NCBI GenBank assembly: GCA_018825765.1
Contig: JAHKAQ010000069.1
Coordinates: 1 to 8,811, forward strand
DNA: 8,811 nucleotides
Origin: Patescibacteria group bacterium
GTDB lineage: Bacteria; Patescibacteriota; Minisyncoccia; CAIUEV01; JAHKAQ01
Direction of reading: 5' to 3'
Every line of letters begins with the position of its first letter. The first letter of the stretch is position 1. A program made the position numbers and the translations under genes. The notes under the pieces were generated by a model that worked only from the letters and a program-made list of their open reading frames with translations, was not told the DNA's origin and ran no database searches. This document shows positions 1 through 5,272 of this stretch, piece by piece.

Positions 1-218
1 ATGCTTATAACGGACATACAGCAGATGTCGTCCTAACTATAGAATTTGGGGCGGCAACTGTACCAGACAATAATATTATCATTAACATTCCTTACAAAGC
101 GGGGAAAATCCTAGTTGTTCCAGGTTTTATCCTCCAAAATGAAAGAACGGTAAAAGCATTCGCATCCGTTGCGAATGTTGTAACCATCACAGGTTATGTT
201 AATAGGATGACAGATTAA
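1..218 (+). CDS. C-terminal fragment of a phage structural protein (5' end outside window)
   Basis: An open frame enters from the left edge (first full codon at base 3) and ends at TAA 216-218, leaving 71 residues. The sequence alternates hydrophobic and polar residues, as in short beta strands: ADVVLTIEFG, then NNIIINIPYKAGKILVVPG, then FASVANVVTITGYVNRMTD. The ending with 'AFA..AN.v.i.GyVNR' is a pattern I associate with small beta-sandwich decoration, fibre or head-associated proteins of metagenomic phages; that is memory, not a search. There is no transmembrane segment and no cysteine. It sits 9 bases upstream of the Gly-rich gene, so it is probably co-transcribed with it. It was not in any complete-ORF list because its start lies outside the window. 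The function is unassigned, and a virion role is inferred from the neighbours. Confidence 0.7.
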   Translation, partial: AYNGHTADVVLTIEFGAATVPDNNIIINIPYKAGKILVVPGFILQNERTVKAFASVANVVTITGYVNRMTD

Positions 219-227
219 TAAAAAATT

Positions 228-1037
228 ATGACTGATTATTTAACACAATATAGAAGAACAAGGCGTCCTGGATTCGTTGCCGGAGTAGACCCCGGAAGCG
301 CTAACGCTAAAGCTACCGGAGGAACTATTACCACCTCAGGAGCCTATACGATTCACACTTTTACTTCCAGCGGAACGTTTGAAGTATTAGTTCCTGGATT
401 GGTTGAGGTTTTGGTAGTGGCCGGAGGAGGCGGTGGAGGAGGGGCTAATTATGGCGGTGGCGGTGGAGGAGGCGGTATTGAGTATGACGCCGCCTTAGAG
501 GTAGATGTTGGAGAGATCGAAGTAACAATCGGAGCCGGAGGGGCGGTCAGCGTTAATGGTGGTAATTCCGTATTCGATACTTTGACCGCTATCGGAGGAG
601 GTTATGGTGAAACTGATGCCTTAGGCGGTGATGGCGGCTGCGGAGGTGGTGGTGGAGCTAATGGAAAACCGGCTGGTCAAGGCTATGCCGGAGGAATAGG
701 TAGTCAAGGATATAACGGTGGACAGGGGCTGACTGACGTATCCACTTATACCGCCGCCGGTGGTGGCGGAGGAATGGGAGAGGCTGGAGCAAATGCCTCC
801 TTTCAACATGGCGGAGACGGCGGAGACGGAGTCGCTTATGATATTAGCGGATCGTCTATTTATTACTCTGGAGGGGGCGGTGGAGGAACCAATGTAGGAA
901 CTGACGGGGTAGGTGGTAATGGCGGAGGAGGTAATGCGGAGTCAGCGGGAGAGGCTAACAAAGGTGGAGGCGGAGGAGGTAATGCTGCCGGTGGTTCAGG
1001 CATTGTAATAGTTAGATATTTAACTGCCGTAAGTTAA
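228..1037 (+). CDS. Glycine-rich domain protein, probable tail-fibre tip or adhesin
   Basis: This 269-residue protein has a short polar N-terminus (1-30). A beta-strand segment follows (about 31-65: GGTITTSGAYTIHTFTSSGT, then VEVLVVAGGG). From 66 to 255 it is a long tract with many runs of 4 to 8 glycines, broken by short strands such as GEIEVTIGAGG (95-105). It ends with the hallmark closing strand GGSGIVIVRYLT (255-266). That start and finish match the widespread glycine-rich domain family of phage tail and cell-surface proteins. In T-even-type adhesins, similar glycine runs form polyglycine-II helices that present receptor-binding loops; such a role here is inference. One lone cysteine (Cys138) is present. 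The ATG at 228 is the first in frame after the upstream stop, and its leader (aaaaatt) has no Shine-Dalgarno. The nearby fibre and propeller genes support a host-contact role. Confidence 0.85.
   Translation: MTDYLTQYRRTRRPGFVAGVDPGSANAKATGGTITTSGAYTIHTFTSSGTFEVLVPGLVEVLVVAGGGGGGGANYGGGGGGGGIEYDAALEVDVGEIEVTIGAGGAVSVNGGNSVFDTLTAIGGGYGETDALGGDGGCGGGGGANGKPAGQGYAGGIGSQGYNGGQGLTDVSTYTAAGGGGGMGEAGANASFQHGGDGGDGVAYDISGSSIYYSGGGGGGTNVGTDGVGGNGGGGNAESAGEANKGGGGGGNAAGGSGIVIVRYLTAVS
423..472 (+). repeat. Direct repeat of Gly-codon tract inside the Gly-rich gene
   Basis: The 20 bases at 423-442 and at 453-472 match at 18 of 20 positions, with a 30-base period. Both encode glycine runs. Looser copies of the same GGN-rich tract recur further along the gene (for example near 640-655, 765-775, 870-890, 920-935 and 964-981). 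Slippage or unequal recombination between such copies would readily change the number and length of glycine runs. Confidence 0.7.
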
Positions 1038-1040
1038 TTT

Positions 1041-1361
1041 ATGGAACCATTACAAAACATTTTATCAATCGTCCTTTCAGGAATTTCCGCAATTGGAGTG
1101 CTTTTTGTGGTTTATCACCATTTCCGAAATCCTGATATTAGGGCTGATAAAAAACTTGGGATAAATGAGGCAACTTGCGATCTGAAACATAAACATATTG
1201 AAGAAAAGTTTGGGGTGATCAGTGAAGATTTACACGACATCAAGAAAAATCACCTAAACCATATTGAAAAAGACATCTCGGGGATCAATGAAAAAATGGC
1301 CGGCCTTTCCGGTCAATTAAATACGATGATAGAACTTTTTAAGGAGCAATCTAAAAAATAA
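1041..1361 (+). CDS. Small membrane-anchored coiled-coil protein (holin-like or tail-associated, unassigned)
   Basis: This 106-residue protein has one N-terminal membrane segment at about 6-26 (hydrophobic, followed by YHHFRNPDIRADKK). A charged helical region (about 36-104) with coiled-coil spacing follows. It includes CDLKHKHIEEKF (46-57) and NHLNHIEKDISGINEKM (70-86). The likely topology is a short outside N-terminus, one membrane span and a long cytoplasmic helix. Small one-span coiled-coil proteins are often annotated as holin-like or XhlA-like in phage structural-lysis regions. However, XhlA has its membrane helix at the C-terminus, so this is the reverse arrangement and I do not assign it there. 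No signal-peptidase site is evident. Cys46 and several histidines (50, 52, 71, 74) lie close together but form no known metal motif. The start lies 3 bases after the upstream stop, and its own stop is 1 base before the next ATG, indicating tight operon packing. Confidence 0.8.
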   Translation: MEPLQNILSIVLSGISAIGVLFVVYHHFRNPDIRADKKLGINEATCDLKHKHIEEKFGVISEDLHDIKKNHLNHIEKDISGINEKMAGLSGQLNTMIELFKEQSKK

Positions 1362-1362
1362 A

Positions 1363-2802
1363 ATGCAGTCAATCGAAATCAACAATCAGGTTTTGGGTGG
1401 ATTAGCGGACTCCAAATATTTAGGAATCGCGAACAGCGTTCATAAAATGGTCGGCTTTGATTTGCACAGCGAACCCGGAGTCATGAAGGTTAATCAGGCG
1501 CTTGTTAAAATTAGCGGCGAATTGATTGACGGATTAATCAAGAAAGCGGTTCCTTGCTCTAATGGCGAAATTTACCTATTTTCGGCCGACTCAGGAAAGA
1601 TTTGGCGAATAAAAGAAGACCACACAACGGTTGAGCTTTGCTACACAACCGTGGCCGGAGCGGGGGAGTCTAAATGCCTGGGCGCTGAAGAATACAACGA
1701 TTACATTATTTGGGCTACTGAGCTTAGATTGCACCGCATACCGATCACAAACGCCGAGAGTGAGTCAACTTGGACAACAGTTACTCTGAACTGGCAAACC
1801 TTGACCAAGGGGGATAAAGAATACCACCCCTTTGATATTCAAAACGACGTTCTCTACATCGGCGATGGTCCGCAACTGGCTCAAGTGGACGGCGATACCT
1901 TTTCTGCTTCAGCGATGAATAAATGGCCGGAAAGACATCGGGTTTCGGCTTTACAAAAATATTTGACCGGTCTTTTGTTCGGGACAATCGTTCCGTCGGG
2001 AATAGTTTCTTCTCTGGCCGCTTTTTGGAATACCTGGTCAACGAATGTGTCTTTTGCTGACGATTTGCCGGAAAACGGAATAAACAGCTTTTTAAAAATG
2101 GATAATTACGCCATTGCCCAATGCGGGAAAAAGGGAAATTTCTACTCTTACAACGGATCAGCGATGAGCCTTTATAAGAGAATTCCCGGAAACTGGGGTG
2201 GGCCGTTTGGAGCAAATCAGGCGATTGTTCATTCGGACGCTAACTTAAATGCCGGCGGTATTCCCATGTTTGGTCTTTCCAATATTTCAGGCAATCCGGC
2301 CGATCAAGGAATCTATTCGCTGGGTCACTATTCTCCTGAGTATCCGATTGTTTTTAGCATGGAATTCGTGATTTCTACCGGCAATGTAGCCAATATTGAA
2401 ATCGGTTCAGTTTTTATGGTAGGCACAGATATGTTTGTTGCCTGGAAAGATTCAAACGACGAAACGCCAATTTATGGCATAGATAAGCTAGACAAGACCG
2501 CAAAATTCAATGGCGCTTATTTTGACACCAGACTTATTCAATCCGACCGCAGAAATATGAAAGAATTTAGCGTAGATGTTTTTTATCGGTCTTTGCCCGA
2601 AAATACGGACATTTTACTAAATAGAAAAGTGAATAATGGGAACTGGAAGGAAGCACCGATTCAGCTTATCCATGATGTAAACAGAAAGAGAAAGCACACC
2701 AAAGTCAAAATCAGAGGCAATGATTGCCAGTTTAGGATAATAACCTCAGCTGACGGCAACAACGCCCCTGAAATTGATTTTTGCGAAATATCATTTAATT
2801 AA
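1363..2802 (+). CDS. Probable beta-propeller virion protein with C-terminal beta domain
   Basis: This 479-residue protein has no membrane segment. Several stretches look like propeller blades, with a strand followed by a display or readout strand: NGEIYLFSADSGKIWRIKE (67-85), YNDYIIWATELRLHRIPI (111-128), NDVLYIGDGPQLAQVDGDTF (161-180), a strand pair around 195-212, NYAIAQCGKKGNFYSYNG (248-265), DQGIYSLGHYSPEYP (314-328) and GSVFMVGTDMFVAWKD (348-363). After about 385 comes a separate beta-rich domain ending QFRIITSADGNNAPEIDFCEISF. Propeller proteins are known in phage tails (for example the T7 gp12 nozzle), and that C-terminal pattern is common in such proteins. The specific role (nozzle, stabilisation protein or fibre) is unresolved. 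The ATG follows the upstream stop after one base (TAAaATG). An AAGGAG lies at about 1341-1346, too far upstream to serve as its ribosome site. The gene sits between adhesin-like and fibre genes, supporting an exposed tail role. Confidence 0.75.
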   Translation: MQSIEINNQVLGGLADSKYLGIANSVHKMVGFDLHSEPGVMKVNQALVKISGELIDGLIKKAVPCSNGEIYLFSADSGKIWRIKEDHTTVELCYTTVAGAGESKCLGAEEYNDYIIWATELRLHRIPITNAESESTWTTVTLNWQTLTKGDKEYHPFDIQNDVLYIGDGPQLAQVDGDTFSASAMNKWPERHRVSALQKYLTGLLFGTIVPSGIVSSLAAFWNTWSTNVSFADDLPENGINSFLKMDNYAIAQCGKKGNFYSYNGSAMSLYKRIPGNWGGPFGANQAIVHSDANLNAGGIPMFGLSNISGNPADQGIYSLGHYSPEYPIVFSMEFVISTGNVANIEIGSVFMVGTDMFVAWKDSNDETPIYGIDKLDKTAKFNGAYFDTRLIQSDRRNMKEFSVDVFYRSLPENTDILLNRKVNNGNWKEAPIQLIHDVNRKRKHTKVKIRGNDCQFRIITSADGNNAPEIDFCEISFN

Positions 2803-2807
2803 CATCA

Positions 2808-4421
2808 ATGCCCGAGGAAGAACAATCAGCATTTACAGATTTACCTTATACTCCGCCGGCCGCTCCGGACCCAGCTTCGTTATTGGGATCACAAGTAGGT
2901 GGCCAGGGTAATTTTTCGGAATTGATGGTTGGAGCCGGATCAAGGGCTTTTAAGGCGGATTCATCCGGTTGGTGGCAAGGAGCCAATAAATTCGAAGACG
3001 CGCCGGCTAAATGTGATATGGACGGAAACGCGGGTTTTATGAGTATTTCTATAGGCGGCCACGATGTTTCAGACTCTTTCGGAGAGGGCGGGGTATTCAT
3101 TAACGATGTCATAAACGATAGATTGGACACTTCCGCAAAGTTGATTTTGGGAGAATTTCAATTCCAAGATAGCGGAGCGCTGGCGATTAAAACGGATGAG
3201 AGTAACGGATTGTGGCTAAGTCCAACAGGACTTCTTTCTAAATATTCAGGGGCAGTTAAGATGACTATCCCCGTAACGGGGAATCCTACTTTTGCAGGTG
3301 ATATTACAGGAGCGACTGGAACCTTTGGAAGCGTCACCATTGTGTCCGGGTCTATTTCCTGGGCTACGGTCACCGGATCGGGTAAACCGGCAGACAGCGC
3401 CACCGTAGGCGCTCAATTCGGGGTTAATATCTCGGGAGGCGGGACCGGATACAATCAGATTGGCAATAACGGCTATGTAACCTATATCTCGGGAAATAGC
3501 ATAGTAACCGGCACGCTGTACGCTAATCTCTGTAATGTGGTCAATATTAACGCGGATAATATTAATGCAGGGACAATCGTGGGAAGAACGCTGATAGCGA
3601 ATAACGGGAGTGGCGCGGATATAGTGATAAGTAATGATGGAACTATTTATTACAAAATGGGAGGCTCGACAAGGGCTTATTCTAAGTGTGATGGTGCGGC
3701 ACAGCTTATAATTGACAGCGACAATAATGTTATTTTGCGCGGCGATAGTGTCGACGTAGATTATGAGCAAGATAGTGACGGAGCTGATATTCATTGGAGA
3801 AGTTATGGCGGCAACCTAAGAATGAGATTGACATCGGGTGGGGCCGGATATGTTGATTCTGGATTCTATAATCCTGCCGGTGATTATGCGGAATTTTTTG
3901 AAAGTGTGAATAAAAAAGAAATTCCCGTTGGTACATCCGTCATTTTAGTTGGCGATAGAATACGACCAGCAAAAAAAGGAGAAGAGCCATTAGGAGTTAT
4001 TTCTGGGAATCCAGCAATGGTTGGTAATTGTGATATTGGTTTTGGCGAAAATTGGTCTAGAAAATATTTAACGGATGAATTTGGCAGAAGGGTTTATGAA
4101 GAAGTTGATTTTTGGAGTATCAAAAAATTTGACGACAAAGAAAAAAGACAGATAAAGAAAGCTAATAATTTAACGGTGGAAAATGGTTTTTGCGATGAAA
4201 TTCCTGCTCCAAATGGAGCAACAATCAGGAAAGTAAAGCGGGAAAAAATCAATCCCGGGTGGGATAAGAATGAAAAATATATTTCCAGAATGGAAAGACC
4301 TGAATGGAATATTGTTGGATTGTTAGGACAAATACCGGTTAAAAAAAATCAGCCAATAGGAAAAAATTGGATAAGAATGAGAGAGGTTAGTAAGGATGTT
4401 GATTTGTATTTTGTTCGTTGA
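2808..4421 (+). CDS. Tail fibre/appendage protein with C-terminal Peptidase_G2 autoproteolytic domain
   Basis: This 537-residue protein starts with a Pro-rich N-terminus (1-25, possible virion attachment). Repetitive beta-rich shaft sequence follows (about 75-345), including fibre-type phrases such as NINADNINAGTIVGRTLIAN (246-265) and GDITGATGTFGSVTIVSGS. The C-terminal region from about 350 reads GDYAEFFE (358-365), DRIRPAKKGEEPLGVISGNP (383-402), a Trp followed by KYLTDEFGRRVYEEV (419-433), and ERPEWNIVGLLGQIPV (496-511). This matches, element by element, the Peptidase_G2 domain known from the phi29/GA-1 pre-neck appendage. There it trimerises, helps the fibre fold and then cuts itself off. 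Conserved acidic residues in the GDYAEFFE stretch (Asp359, Glu362, Glu365) are plausible catalytic candidates, but I cannot fix the cleavage site. Base composition drops sharply near the domain boundary. The ATG at 2808 lacks a Shine-Dalgarno. The gene ends 3 bases from the stop of the opposing gene. Confidence 0.9.
   Translation: MPEEEQSAFTDLPYTPPAAPDPASLLGSQVGGQGNFSELMVGAGSRAFKADSSGWWQGANKFEDAPAKCDMDGNAGFMSISIGGHDVSDSFGEGGVFINDVINDRLDTSAKLILGEFQFQDSGALAIKTDESNGLWLSPTGLLSKYSGAVKMTIPVTGNPTFAGDITGATGTFGSVTIVSGSISWATVTGSGKPADSATVGAQFGVNISGGGTGYNQIGNNGYVTYISGNSIVTGTLYANLCNVVNINADNINAGTIVGRTLIANNGSGADIVISNDGTIYYKMGGSTRAYSKCDGAAQLIIDSDNNVILRGDSVDVDYEQDSDGADIHWRSYGGNLRMRLTSGGAGYVDSGFYNPAGDYAEFFESVNKKEIPVGTSVILVGDRIRPAKKGEEPLGVISGNPAMVGNCDIGFGENWSRKYLTDEFGRRVYEEVDFWSIKKFDDKEKRQIKKANNLTVENGFCDEIPAPNGATIRKVKREKINPGWDKNEKYISRMERPEWNIVGLLGQIPVKKNQPIGKNWIRMREVSKDVDLYFVR
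4341..4370 (-). terminator. Weak terminator-like hairpin for the minus-strand gene
   Basis: Read on the minus strand, CCAAT pairs with ATTGG (plus positions 4366-4370 and 4353-4357) around an 8-base loop. After four bases comes a run of eight T (4348 down to 4341). It lies about 55 bases past the stop of the minus-strand gene, inside the 3' end of the fibre gene. The 5-bp stem is short, and the A-rich coding sequence could produce the pattern by chance. Confidence 0.25.
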
Positions 4422-4424
4422 AAA

Positions 4425-4967
4425 TTAATTACAAGCAGCCCTGATTTCCTCGCATTTATTGAAAATGCGTTTAGCAATTTGTTTGTCCTCATCACTTTCG
4501 AGCGCTGAAGAGAAAGACTCATAGTTACTCTTGGAGCTGTAATGAGAAGACTCGCAATTTTTTGCATCAGGTGAAGATAAAAGCTTATTGCAGTTAGTCG
4601 ATTTTTCGTTGGCTATTGCCACATCCGCCCTTGTTTGATCTGCTGTATTTTGAGCTTGCGTTGTTGCTGATTTCTGTTTGTCAAGTTCGGCCGATTGTTC
4701 ATCGATAATTGATTGTTGTTCAGTGATTTGGTTTTGCTGGTCATCGATTAAAGATTGAAGTTCGGTGGTTTTCGCCTGCATTTCTGATTTAGATTGTTGT
4801 TGATCTGCCTTAGAAGAGTCTATCTCATCGGCCAAAGTTAAGATAGCGTCTTCTGGGGCAAGACCTAAGATAAGCGAACGGGTCCCGTTGATCGCCATAC
4901 CGGCGACAGGGGAGAGGAGAGCGCCAACAATAAGAGATCCGGCGGAGATAAACACAAATTTTTTCAT
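4425..4967 (-). CDS. Exported or membrane-anchored coiled-coil protein with four C-terminal Cys; moron-like
   Basis: This 180-residue protein is encoded opposite to all its neighbours. Residues 1-25 (MKKFVFISAGSLIVGALLSP, then VAGMA) form a basic start plus hydrophobic core, either a Sec signal peptide (possible cut after Ala25) or a membrane anchor. There is no lipobox cysteine. After NGTRSLILGLAPEDAILTLA (27-46), residues 50-125 are Gln/Glu/Asp/Lys-rich coiled coil with a tandem 14-residue repeat (71-84 and 85-98). The C-terminal part carries Cys126, 138, 172 and 179, enough for two disulfides, which fits an extracytoplasmic location. An anchor plus periplasmic coiled coil resembles an Rz-type spanin in outline only; I do not assign it. 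The gene has its own consensus -10 box, no clear Shine-Dalgarno, and a C-rich leader (AATCCCCATG) unlike the A/T-rich leaders of the plus-strand genes. It could be a host-modifying, surface-exclusion or lysis-accessory gene; the function is unknown. Confidence 0.85.
   Translation of the reverse strand: MKKFVFISAGSLIVGALLSPVAGMAINGTRSLILGLAPEDAILTLADEIDSSKADQQQSKSEMQAKTTELQSLIDDQQNQITEQQSIIDEQSAELDKQKSATTQAQNTADQTRADVAIANEKSTNCNKLLSSPDAKNCESSHYSSKSNYESFSSALESDEDKQIAKRIFNKCEEIRAACN
4451..4469 (+). terminator. Possible terminator hairpin for the plus-strand fibre transcript
   Basis: A perfect 7-bp stem (CGCATTT with AAATGCG) encloses a 5-base loop and is followed by a T-rich stretch (TTTAGCAATTTGTTTG). 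It lies 30 bases after the fibre stop codon and inside the 3' end of the opposing gene. The stem has only three G-C pairs and the T tract is interrupted, so termination would be partial at best. Confidence 0.3.
4674..4757 (-). repeat. Tandem 14-residue (42-base) repeat in the minus-strand coiled coil
   Basis: Residues 71-84 (QSLIDDQQNQITEQ) and 85-98 (QSIIDEQSAELDKQ) are adjacent copies. They share QS-IID- at the start and keep the same hydrophobic spacing. At DNA level the copies are diverged but still recognisable (a TCATCGAT core occurs in both, 42 bases apart). Fourteen residues equal two heptads, so duplication lengthens the coiled coil without breaking its register. Confidence 0.6.
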
Positions 4968-4972
4968 GGGGA

Positions 4973-5002
4973 TTGATTTAAAAAATTAGCCACAATCATT
5001 AT
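4973..5002 (+). promoter_or_regulatory. Possible plus-strand promoter for the 5035 operon
   Basis: TTGATT at 4973-4978 (4 of 6 to TTGACA) is followed after 18 bases by CATTAT at 4997-5002 (4 of 6 to TATAAT). This would start transcription about 25 bases before the ATG at 5035. The opposing gene separates this operon from the upstream fibre operon, so a fresh promoter here makes sense. The match is modest and the gap is AT-rich, so chance is not excluded. Confidence 0.3.
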
Positions 5003-5026
5003 ATAAGAATTTAACCAATAAATTAA
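4998..5026 (-). promoter_or_regulatory. Promoter of the minus-strand gene (perfect -10)
   Basis: On the minus strand, TATAAT occupies 5003 down to 4998, an exact -10 match. A weak -35 candidate, TTAATT (3 of 6), lies 17 bases upstream at 5026-5021. Transcription would begin near 4991, giving a 5' leader of about 23 bases before the ATG at 4967. There is no extended TG. The -10 overlaps the candidate plus-strand -10 in the palindrome TTATATAA (4999-5006), suggesting a divergent promoter pair. Confidence 0.5.
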
Positions 5027-5034
5027 GCAAAAAA

Positions 5035-5256
5035 ATGAAAAACACGCAACAAAAAAATTACGAAGACCTGTCCAAAAGAATCCTGGCGTATTACAGGGAC
5101 AACAAAAAACTGTTGGACAAGCACGAATTACAAAGCCGGACGGTTATTCATTTCCCGAAACGCCAAGAACTTCCGCTAATGATTAAGCTGGTTATGTGGG
5201 TAATGGGTAAGTACGGAGCTGTTTTGGATACCCAGTTCACTTCAACGAAAAAATAA
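5035..5256 (+). CDS. Small basic protein of unknown function
   Basis: This 73-residue protein is lysine-rich. The N-terminal half is a charged helix (YEDLSKRILAYYRDNKKLLD, 9-28). It is followed by TVIHFPKRQELPL (36-48), a hydrophobic amphipathic stretch MIKLVMWVMGKYG (49-61) and a short strand AVLDTQFTS (62-70). The hydrophobic stretch is too short and too interrupted by Lys to be a clear membrane span. There is no cysteine and no recognised DNA-binding motif. It is the first gene after the only intergenic gap of any size and lies 16 bases upstream of the 389-residue gene, so it is probably co-transcribed with the two large virion-type genes. The leader is A-rich (gcaaaaaaATG) with no Shine-Dalgarno. 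I do not recognise the family. It could be a small virion component, a chaperone for the large proteins or an adaptor. Confidence 0.75.
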   Translation: MKNTQQKNYEDLSKRILAYYRDNKKLLDKHELQSRTVIHFPKRQELPLMIKLVMWVMGKYGAVLDTQFTSTKK

Positions 5257-5272
5257 CATTTAAGAAATAATT

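Noticed and set aside
423..981. Glycine-codon repeats considered as a minisatellite or CRISPR-like array
   Set aside because: The spacing is irregular, there are no unique spacers of constant length, and the repeats stay in frame as coding sequence.
1341..1346. AAGGAG as the ribosome-binding site of the gene at 1363
   Set aside because: It is 16 bases from the ATG, outside the usual 5 to 9 base range, and it encodes part of the upstream protein.
1781..2215. 144-residue minus-strand open frame opposite the propeller gene
   Set aside because: Composition (Arg, Ser, Phe, Lys-rich, no domain pattern) and full overlap with the plus-strand gene mark it as a shadow.
3246..3794. 182-residue minus-strand open frame inside the fibre gene
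   Set aside because: It lies wholly opposite a well-supported coding region. Its translation is a His/Ile/Arg/Ser-rich string with no domain character, and it has no promoter or leader of note.
4341..4348. Run of eight A in the fibre gene as a possible programmed frameshift site
   Set aside because: The Peptidase_G2 reading continues in the same frame on both sides to the expected end, so no shift is needed.
4419..4421. Possible recoded TGA (glycine code) at the end of the fibre gene
   Set aside because: Reading through gives no continuation of the Peptidase_G2 domain. The domain ends naturally here, and no in-frame TGA occurs within any other gene.
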